A DNA stretch of 64,000 bases from Microbacterium ureisolvens. GTDB taxonomy: Bacteria > Actinomycetota > Actinomycetes > Actinomycetales > Microbacteriaceae. Under the pieces are notes generated by a model that saw nothing but the letters and a program-made list of their open reading frames with translations, was not told the DNA's origin and searched no databases. Positions 44,654 through 53,835 of the stretch are shown piece after piece. Within the stretch, counting starts at the first letter, position 1. Every line of letters begins with the position of its first letter. The stretch lies in NCBI RefSeq assembly GCF_015278315.1, contig NZ_JADIJE010000007.1, positions 124,001 to 188,000 on the forward strand, in the 5' to 3' direction. Both the position numbers and the translations under genes were made by a program.

Positions 44654-46156
44654 CTAGCTGTACCCGGCGATGAGTCTTCGTGGCGGTGGTCGAAGGTCGC
44701 CGAAATCGTAGCGCCGGGCGATTCGCGCGGGCAGCCTGGTGGGCGGAATGCCCGGGCGATGGAGGATGAAGTCGTCTTTCCCCTTTCTGGTGATGCGCCA
44801 GCCGTGATGGTGCAGGTTCATGTGATGGAACGGGCACAGCAGGACGCCTCGGTCGATGTCGGTACGACCACCATGGGCGAAGGGGTCGACGTGATGGGCC
44901 TCGCAATATGATGCGGGTCGGTCGCAGGCCGGGATCCGGCATCCGCCGTCTCGAATCGCGAGCGCGATGCGCTGTTTCGGGGTGAAGAGGCGGGCTTCTC
45001 GGCCGACATCGAGTGGGTTGCCCGCCGAGTCGAGCGTGACTGTCGTGGCGCCGACATCGCATGCCCGGGTGCCGATGACCCAGCCCGGCAGGGGTGCGCC
45101 GGTGTCTTCGACCAGGGCGACAGTCGGCCGACCGTGCAGGGCGTCGTCGTGGGCGGCCCGCGTGGCGACGACGCGGATGCCGGCCTGACGGGTGCCGAAC
45201 ACCGTCTGGGCGTCGGCGAGTGCGCCGGCGCGGATGATGTCCATGACCAGGTCGTAGGCGAGCTGGTCGTTGGTGCGCGGATCGTCCTGCAATTCTTGGG
45301 CTCGCGCGGCCTCGTCGGGATCGACGAAGCGGGGTCCACCACGACGGGGACGTAGTGTGGTGCCGATGATGGTCTCGATGCCGACGGCCCCGACGTCGTC
45401 GAACGTGAAGCTGCCGCGGCGCACGCCATCGCGGTCGGTCCAGGTGCGGAACGAGCGTGCTTCGAATCGCTCGTCGAAGCGGCGCTGCGCACCATCCGGA
45501 TCGAGGAGATCGCGGACGGCCCGAGCGGCCGTCGCGAGTTCTTCGACGGTGCGCACCTGCGCCTCATCGATGAGCTGTTCCGCCGCCATGGTCCAGGCGT
45601 CGCGTGCCGCCGGGTCTTCGGCGTCGGAGTGGGCGATGGTCGGCGGCGTTCCGAGACCCCGGAAGATCGCGTCGTGCTGAGCTGACGTGAGCGCGCCCGA
45701 CATGAGCGCTTCACCGAGCGCCGCGTGCCACGGAGGCTGGGGCGGCACGGCAGGCGCGATGCTCTCGAGAAGACCGGTACCGGGAGCCGTCGGATCGACC
45801 GGAGCGGCCGACACGGACGCCGCCGCCAGAGCCTCGCCGATTCGCACCTGCTTCGTCGCATCGGCTCGTGTACTGCCGGTGAGGTCTTGGATGAGCGAGA
45901 CGGCTGAGCGGTGCCCGCGCTTCTGGGCGAGTCCGCCGTGGCCCGCCTCCCTCGTCGAGCGGGCTGCCACCACGCCGGATGCCGCGATACGTACGCACTC
46001 AGCGGTGCGCACCAGCGTGGTGGCGTTCTCGATCACGGTCAGCAGGACGTCATCTTCGAGCCGCTGCACCGCCGCCGGAATGCTGGTCGGTTCACTCTCT
46101 CCGAGCGCAGTGCGCAACGCGTCAAGCGCCGCTCGCATATCGGAGAAGATGTCCAT
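44654..46156 (-). CDS. DUF222 / HNH endonuclease domain protein (13E12 repeat family)
   Basis: A 500-residue protein of the large actinobacterial DUF222-HNH family (the 13E12 repeat family of mycobacteria). The helical DUF222 part fills residues about 30-340. The HNH nuclease motif near residues 415-455 reads CRIPACDRPASYCEAHHVDPFAHGG, then TDIDRGVLLCPFHHMNLHHHGW, with the His pair, Asn and zinc cysteines all present. These genes are multicopy and often near mobile or variable DNA, but their target and role are unknown. GC is a little lower than in neighbours and the flanking gaps are long (237 and 807 bases), which fits an accessory insertion. Confidence 0.9.
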   Translation of the reverse strand: MDIFSDMRAALDALRTALGESEPTSIPAAVQRLEDDVLLTVIENATTLVRTAECVRIAASGVVAARSTREAGHGGLAQKRGHRSAVSLIQDLTGSTRADATKQVRIGEALAAASVSAAPVDPTAPGTGLLESIAPAVPPQPPWHAALGEALMSGALTSAQHDAIFRGLGTPPTIAHSDAEDPAARDAWTMAAEQLIDEAQVRTVEELATAARAVRDLLDPDGAQRRFDERFEARSFRTWTDRDGVRRGSFTFDDVGAVGIETIIGTTLRPRRGGPRFVDPDEAARAQELQDDPRTNDQLAYDLVMDIIRAGALADAQTVFGTRQAGIRVVATRAAHDDALHGRPTVALVEDTGAPLPGWVIGTRACDVGATTVTLDSAGNPLDVGREARLFTPKQRIALAIRDGGCRIPACDRPASYCEAHHVDPFAHGGRTDIDRGVLLCPFHHMNLHHHGWRITRKGKDDFILHRPGIPPTRLPARIARRYDFGDLRPPPRRLIAGYS

Positions 46157-46963
46157 GATTCATTCTCCTATGGACCTCCGACATTCGAACAAAACATCGA
46201 TGAATCGCCAGTCCGTCCTCTCCGCGTCGACCCAGACACGATGGCGGACGCTGCCGACGTGTGCCGGGATTGACCCGAACTGGTGGCCTGCATGCTCGGT
46301 TTTGGCGCACTGAGAGCCCCGTTGCGCGTCGTTCCTCACGAGCGGCCGGGGTGTGGATGTCGCCCGGAAGGCGCCGACACTGACAATTCGGCGCGGACCC
46401 GTCGTCCGGGACGACGGCGGTGCATCGCTTTTCGAGCATCGCGGCGACCCCGAGAGCGCGTCGGGGCGCGGCTGCAACACGGCTATCACTGTGCCGTCTC
46501 GGATGTCTTCCCTCTTGACCATTGAGGGTGGCGCCCCACGAGTTCGCGTGCCGTATCCCGGCATCGGAGTGCTCACAGCAAGGGATCTTCGCAACGAGCG
46601 ACTACTTCGCAACCACGACGCCGCGCCGAGTCCTTCTGAACCGGCCCCCGCGCGCCCGCAGAGCGCGCCTGCTGATCACGGCCACACCCCGGAGTCGGCG
46701 AGGTGCTCATCGACGTCATCCGTCAGGAGCAAGGTGCTGATCGACGTCGCCCGTGGGGCTGGCACTGACCTGGCCCAGGCCGACGCGACCGCCGAGACTC
46801 GCAAGGCGCTGACGAACGCCACGCGCCAGGTTCGAGACCGAACTCGCCCTCACTGGCTCCGCTGCCGTCGACGGATGCTCCGCCCCAGCCAGCGCCCGAC
46901 CGCCCCGCCAGCACATCGCCCGGCCGCACGCGGCCGTGACGGCGTCAACGGAAACCGCGCCGG
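46157..46963. other. 807-bp gap without a supported gene
   Basis: Several frames are open for 60-300 codons, but their products are Arg/Pro-rich and match nothing I know. Composition is slightly less GC-rich than the genes around it. AGGTGCTCATCGACGTC (near 46700) and AGGTGCTGATCGACGTC (near 46733) are a short direct repeat. It may hold decayed sequence beside the DUF222/HNH gene. Confidence 0.5.
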
Positions 46964-48223
46964 TCAGCGCACATCCTCCCGAGGCGCCGGTCCTGACGAC
47001 TCCCGCACCACGAGGTGCGGGACCTCGATCGGCACGGACCTCGGGGGCACTCCTTCGATCTGGCCGATGAGGGAGGCCACCGCCTCGCGGCCCCGAGCGA
47101 CATGGTCGACGCGCAGTGTCGTGAGCGGCGGGTCGATGTACGCCGACTCGGGAAGGTCGTCGATGCCGACGACGCTGACGTCCTCGGGAACCCGCAGCCC
47201 TCGCCGCTTCAGCGCAAGGATGGCGCCGATCGCCATCTGGTCGTTGGCCACGACGTAGGCGGTCGCATCGGGCAGCTCGGGCAGCCCTGCGATGGCGTCG
47301 AAGCCCGACCGTGCGGACCAGTCGCCCGTGTACTGGCCGATGTGGATCAGCCCTAGGTCCTCGACCGCCGAGGCGAAGGCTCGGGCGCGATTGCGGCCGG
47401 CGGACCAGTTCGAGGGGCCCGCGATGTGGGCGACCCGGCGGTGGCCGAGGTCGCGCAGGTGCGCCATGAGGGCAGGCATGCCCACGCGGGAGACGTCGGT
47501 CTTGGCAAGCCGCGTGTCGTCGGCCTCGCTGTGGATGTAGGCCGGCATCGTGAAGCTGGCGGCGTCGAAGGCGTGGAGCATCTCGTCGGTGGAGGCGAGC
47601 GCGAGGATTCCGGCGAGCGAGTACGGACCGATGAGGGCGAGCGATCGCTGGATCGAGTCGCCGTCGTGGGCGTCCAGGGGGATGAGGTCGAGGAGGTATC
47701 CCGCCTCGCGCGCTTCCATCGTGGCACCGTGCGCCGTGAGGCTCGGTCCGGTCTCGGATTCGTCGTGGACCAGCGCGCCGATGCGGTGGGCTCGCCCGGA
47801 CTTGAGGCTGCGGGCAGTCAGGTTCGGCTGATAGTCCAGCTCCGCCAGCGCGGCCTCGACGCGCGCCCTGGTCTCGGGGCGGATGCCGGGGAAGCCCCTC
47901 AGGAACCGGCTGACGGTCTGATGCGAGACGCCGGCATGCTGCGCGACGTCGTAGATCGTCGCGGCGCGGCCCGACGCCCCCGCCCCCGACGCCCCAGGTG
48001 CTGACACCCCACGCCCCGACACTCCGGACCCCGACACCCCGGACCCCGACACCCCGGGCCCCGACGCCCCAGGCGCCACCGCCCCAGGCGCCACCGCCCC
48101 AGGCGCCACCGCCCCAGGCGCCACCACGCCAGGCGCCAACGCCCCGGGCCCCGACGCCCCAGGCGCGACCCCACGAGCCGACGCTCCGGGCCCCAGATGT
48201 TGCGGTTCGGTCTCTGTGCTCAC
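46964..48223 (-). CDS. LacI-family repressor with a collagen-like N-terminal extension
   Basis: A 419-residue regulator. The DNA-binding domain lies unusually late, at about 87-140: ATIYDVAQHAGVSHQTVSRFLRG, IRPETRARVEAALAELDYQPN, then the hinge ARSLKSGRAHRIG. The sugar-binding domain follows (ATAYVVANDQMAIGAILAL, then VVGIDDLPESAYIDPPLTT). Residues about 10-85 are repeats of GAVAPGAVAPG and GVSGSGVSGSG, encoded by 15-bp tandem repeats. Normal LacI proteins begin at the helix-turn-helix. GTG 48223 gives the full form; I see no good start just before the HTH. It is divergent from the GH42 operon, with two operators between, so it likely represses that operon and itself. Confidence 0.9.
   Translation of the reverse strand: MSTETEPQHLGPGASARGVAPGASGPGALAPGVVAPGAVAPGAVAPGAVAPGASGPGVSGSGVSGSGVSGRGVSAPGASGAGASGRAATIYDVAQHAGVSHQTVSRFLRGFPGIRPETRARVEAALAELDYQPNLTARSLKSGRAHRIGALVHDESETGPSLTAHGATMEAREAGYLLDLIPLDAHDGDSIQRSLALIGPYSLAGILALASTDEMLHAFDAASFTMPAYIHSEADDTRLAKTDVSRVGMPALMAHLRDLGHRRVAHIAGPSNWSAGRNRARAFASAVEDLGLIHIGQYTGDWSARSGFDAIAGLPELPDATAYVVANDQMAIGAILALKRRGLRVPEDVSVVGIDDLPESAYIDPPLTTLRVDHVARGREAVASLIGQIEGVPPRSVPIEVPHLVVRESSGPAPREDVR
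48071..48130. repeat. 15-bp tandem repeats inside the LacI-family gene
   Basis: AGGCGCCACCGCCCC occurs three times in a row from 48071 and a fourth time with changes, encoding VAPGA units on the minus strand. Looser 15-base repeats (CCCGACACCCCGGAC type) continue on both sides from about 47995 to 48170. Copy-number change would alter the protein by five residues per unit without frameshift. Confidence 0.85.
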
Positions 48224-48238
48224 GATTCCCGAGTTTCC

Positions 48239-48269
48239 CTTGACACCGCGATGTTATCGGAAACATACT
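48239..48269 (+). promoter_or_regulatory. Promoter of the GH42 operon
   Basis: TTGACA (48239-48244) and CATACT (48264-48269) are 19 bases apart; transcription would begin near 48276, about 50 bases before the GH42 ATG. The spacer and -10 box overlap the first operator. Confidence 0.65.
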
Positions 48270-48297
48270 GAGCCGGCACTGATGTTTCCGAAAACAT
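48251..48297. promoter_or_regulatory. Two LacI-family operators
   Basis: ATGTTATCGGAAACAT (48251-48266) and ATGTTTCCGAAAACAT (48282-48297) are near-perfect palindromes with the central CG typical of LacI/GalR operators. Their centres are 31 bases apart, three helical turns. One covers the promoter spacer, the other lies just after the expected transcription start, a layout for tight repression. Confidence 0.8.
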
Positions 48298-48326
48298 CCA
48301 GCCCCACCACAACGACGGAGTTACCG

Positions 48327-50417
48327 ATGCAGCCCGACCGATCCGGCATCCTTTTCGGCGCCGCCTACTACGCCGAATACCACCAGACGGAACGGATCGA
48401 TCAGGACCTCGACCTGATGAAAGAAGCGGACTTCACCGTGATCCGCGTCGGTGAGTCGGTGTGGTCGACGTGGGAGCCTCGCGACGGCGAGTTCGACCTG
48501 GAGTGGCTGCAGCCGGTCCTCGACGGGGCCCACGCGCGCGGCATCGCGGTCGTGCTCGGCACCCCGACCTACGCCGTCCCGCCGTGGCTGCAGAGCGCCC
48601 ACCCCGAGATCGCGGCCGAGCTGCGCACCGGGCAGCCGATGCCGTGGGGAGCACGTCAGGAGGTCGACTTCACGCATCCGGCGTTCCGCTTCCACGCCGA
48701 GCGCGTCATCCGCGCCGTCGTCGGACGGTACGCCTCGCACCCCGCCGTGATCGGGTTCCAGGTCGACAACGAGCCGGGCATGGTCCTCTTCCACAACCGC
48801 GGCACCTTCCGCCGGTTCGTGCGGCGGCTGGCCGCCCAGTACGGGGATGTCGACACGCTCAACCGCGAGTGGGGGCTGACGTACTGGTCGCACCGGCTGT
48901 CGGACTGGTCCGACCTGTGGACGCCGGACGGCAACTCGCTGCCCCAGTACGACCTCGCCTGGCGTCGCTACCAGGCCGAGCTCACGACCGAGTTCATCGC
49001 CTGGCAGGCCGAGATCGTGCGCGAGTACTCGACGCCGGAGCAGTTCGTGACGACGTGCATCGCGTACCCGCGTGTCGCGGTGGACGACGAGAAGCTCCTC
49101 CAGGCTCTCGACATCACGGCGGGCAACCCCTACTACGCGATGCAGGACCACCTCGACGCGACGAAGGAGCTGCCGCCCGTCACGCCCTGGACGACGAGCG
49201 GAGTCGCGGCGCTGTTCCGTCAGGCCGACCGGATGTTCTCGTCGAACCAGCAGCGCTTCCTCGTCACCGAGACCGATGCCCAGTCCATCGGCGGGTCCGA
49301 CTTCAACCTGCCGCCCTACCCGGGCCAGCTCGCGCAGGCAGCCTTCGCGTTCGTGTCCCGCGGGGCCGCGATGATCGAGTACTGGCACTGGCACACGCTC
49401 CCGTACGGCACCGAGACGTACTGGGGAGGCGTCCTTCCCCACAGTCTCGAACCCGGACGCGTCTATCGCGAGCTCGCGACGGTCGGTGCCGATCTCGCCG
49501 CCATCGGCGATCTGCTCGACGGGTACGAGCCCGACGCCGACGTCGCGATGCTGTGGTCGAACGACTCGCGCTACGCACTGGAGTTCTTCCCGACCTTCCC
49601 CACTCCGGGCGGGGACCCGGACCGCTCCTCGTACACGCGCATCTTCGACGCCTTCCACCGCGGCATCGTCGACAGCGGGGCACAGGCGCGGGTCCTGCAC
49701 CCCGACCAGGCGCTCTCGTGGGGTGCCGTGGAACTGGTCGCTCGGTTCCCGGTTCTCGTCGCCGCCGGCCTCTATGTCGCGACGGACGCCCATCTCGACC
49801 TGCTGCGCGACTACGCGGCGGCCGGCGGACACCTCATCGTCGGCATCCGCACCGGCTATGGCGACGAGGAGGCGCGCGCTCGCGTGAGCGTCGCACCGGC
49901 TCGGCTGTCGGATGCCGCGGGCGTCAGCTATGAGGAATTCTCCAACCTGCGCGAGCCTTTGGCGGTGCGCGGCGAGGGTGACCTCGAGCTGTCGGCGCAC
50001 GCCACGGCGACGCTGTGGGCCGACGGGCTCCTCGCGGGCGACGCCGACACGCTGGTGCGGTACGAGCACCCGCGGTTCGGGGATTTCGCGACCGTCACCA
50101 CCCGTGCGCACGGCGACGGGCGGATCACGGTGGTCGGCACCGTCCCCTCACCGGCGCTCGCGGCCGACATCGTGCGCTGGGCGGCTCCCACCGTCCACGC
50201 CGACTCCATCGCCCCCGGACGAGCGCTTCCCGTCACTGTGAGCTCCGGCGCCCTGCCCGACGGACGCCGGGCATGGTTCGTCTTCAACTGGAGCGGCGAA
50301 TCGCAGACGTTCACCCCTGCCGTCGACCTGGCGGACGCCGTCACCGGCGACCAGCTGTCGGCCGGCACCGAGATCTCCCTCCCGGCGTGGGCAGTCCGCT
50401 GCCTCGTCGGAAGGTGA
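48327..50417 (+). CDS. Beta-galactosidase, glycoside hydrolase family 42
   Basis: A 696-residue cytoplasmic GH42 enzyme that removes terminal beta-galactose. LFGAAYYAEYHQTERIDQDL and FTVIRVGESVWSTWEPRDGEFDLEWL open the TIM barrel. Glu149 in GFQVDNEPG is the acid/base and Glu315 in FLVTETDAQS the likely nucleophile. The trimerisation domain (about 385-590) and a C-terminal beta domain (FVFNWSGESQTF) are present, near the usual length of 650-700. GGAG lies seven bases before ATG 48327. First gene of an operon with a sugar-binding lipoprotein and two permeases, under the divergent LacI regulator. Substrates are probably galacto-oligosaccharides from plant galactan. Confidence 0.94.
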   Translation: MQPDRSGILFGAAYYAEYHQTERIDQDLDLMKEADFTVIRVGESVWSTWEPRDGEFDLEWLQPVLDGAHARGIAVVLGTPTYAVPPWLQSAHPEIAAELRTGQPMPWGARQEVDFTHPAFRFHAERVIRAVVGRYASHPAVIGFQVDNEPGMVLFHNRGTFRRFVRRLAAQYGDVDTLNREWGLTYWSHRLSDWSDLWTPDGNSLPQYDLAWRRYQAELTTEFIAWQAEIVREYSTPEQFVTTCIAYPRVAVDDEKLLQALDITAGNPYYAMQDHLDATKELPPVTPWTTSGVAALFRQADRMFSSNQQRFLVTETDAQSIGGSDFNLPPYPGQLAQAAFAFVSRGAAMIEYWHWHTLPYGTETYWGGVLPHSLEPGRVYRELATVGADLAAIGDLLDGYEPDADVAMLWSNDSRYALEFFPTFPTPGGDPDRSSYTRIFDAFHRGIVDSGAQARVLHPDQALSWGAVELVARFPVLVAAGLYVATDAHLDLLRDYAAAGGHLIVGIRTGYGDEEARARVSVAPARLSDAAGVSYEEFSNLREPLAVRGEGDLELSAHATATLWADGLLAGDADTLVRYEHPRFGDFATVTTRAHGDGRITVVGTVPSPALAADIVRWAAPTVHADSIAPGRALPVTVSSGALPDGRRAWFVFNWSGESQTFTPAVDLADAVTGDQLSAGTEISLPAWAVRCLVGR

Positions 50418-50461
50418 GCACCCAGAGGATCGCCTGATCCCACCGAGAAGAAAGAGCAATC

Positions 50462-51811
50462 ATGAAGAAGGCACGCAGAACAGCAGCGACGCTGACCGTC
50501 GGCGCCGCCACGGTCGCCGTGCTCCTCGCCGGGTGCGCCCCGGGCGGGAGCGGCGGCGAGGCTCAGGGACCCATCACGCAGGACCAGATCGACGAGGCGC
50601 TCAGCACGCCGACCGAGCTCACGTTCTGGACCTGGGTGCCCGACATCCAGAACGAGGTCGACCTGTTCGAGGCGAAGTACCCCGACATCAAGGTCAAGGT
50701 CGAGAACGTCGGTCAAGGTCTGCCGCACTACCAGAAGCTGCGCAGCGCGATCGAAGCGGGCGAGGGTGCCCCGGATGTCGCGCAGATCGAGTATCAGTAC
50801 ATCCCGTCGTTCGTCCTTCCCGAGTCGCTCCTCGACCTCACGCCCTACGGCGGTGACGACCTGTCCGACCAGTTCGTCGACTGGGCGTGGAACCAGGTGT
50901 CGCCGGGCGACGAGGTGTGGGCGGTCCCGCAGGATGTGGGCCCGATGGGCAACCTCTACCGCGAGGACATCCTCGCGGCGGCGGGCATCACCGAGCCTCC
51001 GGCCACGTGGGACGACTACGCGACCGCGGCCCAGGCGGTGAAGGACCAGACGGGTTCGTACATCTCTAACCTCGGCGCCACGCAGGCGGGTCAGATGATC
51101 GGGTTCTTCTGGCAGGCCGGCATCAAGCCGTTCGGCTACGACGGCGAGGAGACCGTCTCGATCAACGTCAACAGCGACGAGGCCAAGCAGGTGGCCGACT
51201 ACTGGACGCAGCTCATCCAGGCGGACCTGGTCTCGACCGATGTCGACTTCAACGACACCTGGTACCAGGGGCTCGCGAGCGGCAAGTACGCCGGCTGGCT
51301 CACCGCGGCCTGGGGGCCGATCTTCCTCCAGGGCACGGCATCCGACACGTCGGGTCTGTGGCGCGCGGCGCCGCTGCCGCAGTGGTCGGAGGGCGAGCAG
51401 GTCTCGGGCAACTGGGGCGGTTCGTCCGACGCCGTCCTCGCCTCGAGCGAGAACCCGATCGCCGCCTACGAGCTCGCCAAGTTCATCAACACCGACCAGG
51501 AGTCGGCGATGATGCTCGCGACCGAGCAGTTCCTCTACCCGCCGCAGGTGTCGGTGCTCGAGGACCCTGCGTTCGCGGACCAGGAGTCGGAGTTCTACGG
51601 AGGCCAGAAGGTGAACGCGCTGTTCGCCGAGATCTCCGAGACGGTCGACACCGAGTTCCAGTGGCTGCCCTTCATGGACTACGTGTACTCCACGTACGAA
51701 GAGACGATGGGCACCGTGATCGCCGCCAAGGGTGATATCAGCGACGCCCTCGACACGTGGCAGGACCAGCTCGTGTCGTACGCCGAGGACCAGGGCTTCA
51801 CCGTCGAGTGA
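50462..51811 (+). CDS. Sugar-binding lipoprotein of an ABC importer
   Basis: A 449-residue family-1 extracellular solute-binding protein. MKKARRTAATLTVGAATVAVLLAGC is a lipoprotein signal with lipobox LAGC. The mature part begins PTELTFWTWVPDIQNEVDLFEAKYP and has SAIEAGEGAPDVAQIEYQYIPSF and VWAVPQDVGPMGNLYREDIL, typical of CUT1 binding proteins. Aromatic residues in IGFFWQAGIKPFGYDG and DFNDTWYQGLASGKYAGWLTAAWGP could stack on sugar rings. It lies 44 bases after GH42, with AAGAAAGAG before its ATG. Probably binds beta-galactosides released outside by other enzymes. Confidence 0.93.
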   Translation: MKKARRTAATLTVGAATVAVLLAGCAPGGSGGEAQGPITQDQIDEALSTPTELTFWTWVPDIQNEVDLFEAKYPDIKVKVENVGQGLPHYQKLRSAIEAGEGAPDVAQIEYQYIPSFVLPESLLDLTPYGGDDLSDQFVDWAWNQVSPGDEVWAVPQDVGPMGNLYREDILAAAGITEPPATWDDYATAAQAVKDQTGSYISNLGATQAGQMIGFFWQAGIKPFGYDGEETVSINVNSDEAKQVADYWTQLIQADLVSTDVDFNDTWYQGLASGKYAGWLTAAWGPIFLQGTASDTSGLWRAAPLPQWSEGEQVSGNWGGSSDAVLASSENPIAAYELAKFINTDQESAMMLATEQFLYPPQVSVLEDPAFADQESEFYGGQKVNALFAEISETVDTEFQWLPFMDYVYSTYEETMGTVIAAKGDISDALDTWQDQLVSYAEDQGFTVE

Positions 51812-51918
51812 GGTCTGCGGCGCCCGCCGCCCGCGCGGCGGGCGCCGCTCCTCGACCGCTACCGGCTCGGTGCACGGCGCTGGACGCCGGCCCGCAGCAT
51901 CCATCGAAAGGAGATCCC

Positions 51919-52878
51919 GTGGCCACCGCATCCGCCGTGCCTGCCGCGCGACCCGCCGCGCCCGCGAAGAAGCGGCGCACCAGTCCCACCAAGCGCAAGC
52001 AGTACCGCGCCGCGTACCTCTTCCTCCTGCCGTTCTTCGTCGTCTTCATCACGATGCTCGTGGTGCCGCTCGTCTATGCCGGCTACCTCAGCCTCTTCGA
52101 GAGCAAGCTCATCGGCGGCGAGGTGTTCGCGGGCCTGAACAACTACGTCCGCGCCCTGACCGACCCGCAGTTCCTCGGCGGCCTCGGCCGGGTAGCCCTG
52201 TTCTTCATCGTGCAGGTGCCGATCATGCTCGGCCTGGCCCTGTTCTTCGCCCTCGCGCTCGACTCGTTCCTCGCACGAGGGTCGAAGGGCATCCGCCTGC
52301 TGATCTTCATGCCGTACGCCGTGCCCGCGGTCGTCGCCACGCTGATGTGGGGATACCTGTACGGCCCCGACTTCGGTCCGATCGCGCAGATGGCGCGGGC
52401 GATGGGGCTGGGCACACCCGATTTCCTGTCGCCGGAGAACATCCTCGGGTCGATGATGAACATCGTCACGTGGGAGTTCGTCGGCTACAACATGATCATC
52501 ATGTACGCGGCGCTCCGCGCGATCCCCGGTGAGCTGTACGAGGCGGCCGAGATCGACGGGGCGGGGCAGTTCCGGCTCGCGTGGAGCATCAAGATCCCGG
52601 CCATCCGCCCGGCGATCCTCCTCACCGTGATCTTCTCGGTGATCGGGTCGTTCCAGCTGTTCGCCGAGCCGAGCCTGCTCAACACGATCGCCCCGGATGC
52701 GATCACCAACGGCTTCACGCCGAACTACTACGCCTACAACGTCGCGTTCATCAACCAGGAGCTCAACTACGCGGCAGCGCTCGCGTTCGTGCTCGGACTC
52801 GTGATCGCGATCGTCTCGTACTTCGTGCAGCTCGGATCCGAGCGATCCGCGCGCCGCGAGCGGAAGGGGCTGGCATGA
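51919..52878 (+). CDS. ABC sugar permease, MalF/UgpA type
   Basis: A 319-residue CUT1 importer permease with six or so membrane spans, starting at YRAAYLFLLPFFVVFITMLVVPLVYAG. The cytoplasmic EAA loop is GELYEAAEIDGAGQFRLAWSIKIPAIRP, which contacts the ATPase. The N-terminus is Ala/Pro/Lys-rich and cytoplasmic. The start is GTG 51919, six bases after AAAGGAG. The gap of 107 bases after the binding-protein gene contains GC-rich symmetry (GGCGCCCGCCGCCCGCGCGG) that may limit read-through, as is common between binding-protein and permease genes. No ATPase gene follows. Confidence 0.93.
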   Translation: MATASAVPAARPAAPAKKRRTSPTKRKQYRAAYLFLLPFFVVFITMLVVPLVYAGYLSLFESKLIGGEVFAGLNNYVRALTDPQFLGGLGRVALFFIVQVPIMLGLALFFALALDSFLARGSKGIRLLIFMPYAVPAVVATLMWGYLYGPDFGPIAQMARAMGLGTPDFLSPENILGSMMNIVTWEFVGYNMIIMYAALRAIPGELYEAAEIDGAGQFRLAWSIKIPAIRPAILLTVIFSVIGSFQLFAEPSLLNTIAPDAITNGFTPNYYAYNVAFINQELNYAAALAFVLGLVIAIVSYFVQLGSERSARRERKGLA

Positions 52879-53801
52879 CCTCCACCGAGACCCGCACGCT
52901 CGTGACCGGGGACCGGGCCCGCCGCTCCGAGCGGCTCCCGGCGTCGTACTCGCGCTCGCGTCGGCGGAGCTGGCTGCTGACGATCCTGCTGTGGCTGTGC
53001 GTGCTGTACTTCATCCTGCCGCTGTGGTGGCTGCTCGTGTCGTCGACGAAGGACAACTCCGCGCTGTTCTCGACGTTCGGGCTGTGGTTCGGCCCCGAGT
53101 TCTCGTTGTGGGAGAACCTCCAGACGCTGTTCACGGTGAGAGGCGGCCTGTTCACGCGCTGGCTGATCAACACCGTGGTGTACTCGGTGACCGCCGCGGT
53201 CGGCGCGACGCTGCTGTCGGCCATGGCCGGCTACGCGTTCGCGAAGTACGAGTTCCCCGGCAAGAAGCTGCTCTTCAGCGCGACCCTCGGCGCGATCATG
53301 ATCCCGCTGACCGCCCTGGCGCTGCCGACCTACCTGCTGTTCGCGCGGGCGGGACTGACCGACACCCCCTGGGCCGTGATCATCCCGTCGCTCGTCAGTC
53401 CGTTCGGGGTGTACCTGATGCGGGTCTACGCGGCCGACGCGATCCCCGACACGCTCATCGAGTCGGCACGCGTCGACGGGGCGGGCGAGTTCCGCACGTT
53501 CTGGCAGGTGGGCTTCCGCCTCCTCGGGCCGGGACTGGTCACCGTGTTCCTCTTCTCGCTCGTCGCGACGTGGAACAACTACTTCCTGCCCTTGGTCATG
53601 CTCAACACGTCCGACCTGTATCCGATCACCGTCGGCCTCGCGCAGCTGCAGGCGGCCGCGTCGGCGGGCGGCGGCACGCAGGCGCTGTTCTCGACGGTGA
53701 TCACGGGCTCGTTCGTGTCGATCCTGCCGCTGATCATCGCCTTCCTGTTCCTGCAGCGGTACTGGCAGTCGGGGCTCGCGACGGGGAGCGTGAAGGGCTG
53801 A
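52875..53801 (+). CDS. ABC sugar permease, MalG/UgpE type
   Basis: A 308-residue partner permease. WLLTILLWLCVLYFILPLWWLLVSS is the first span, and LINTVVYSVTAAVGATLLSAMAGYAFAKYEFPGKK the next conserved part. The EAA loop is DTLIESARVDGAGEFRTFWQVGFRLLGP. It starts at ATG 52875 overlapping the previous stop (ATGA), so the two permeases are made together. Like many actinobacterial CUT1 loci it lacks its own ATPase and would use a shared MsiK-type one (inference). A strong terminator follows at 53836. Confidence 0.93.
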   Translation: MTSTETRTLVTGDRARRSERLPASYSRSRRRSWLLTILLWLCVLYFILPLWWLLVSSTKDNSALFSTFGLWFGPEFSLWENLQTLFTVRGGLFTRWLINTVVYSVTAAVGATLLSAMAGYAFAKYEFPGKKLLFSATLGAIMIPLTALALPTYLLFARAGLTDTPWAVIIPSLVSPFGVYLMRVYAADAIPDTLIESARVDGAGEFRTFWQVGFRLLGPGLVTVFLFSLVATWNNYFLPLVMLNTSDLYPITVGLAQLQAAASAGGGTQALFSTVITGSFVSILPLIIAFLFLQRYWQSGLATGSVKG

Positions 53802-53835
53802 TCCTGCGCGGATGACGGATGCCGCGCCGCGGCGT

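Noticed and set aside
46157..46963. Genes in open frames of 60-300 codons
   Set aside because: The products are Arg/Pro-rich, have no usable start context and match no family.
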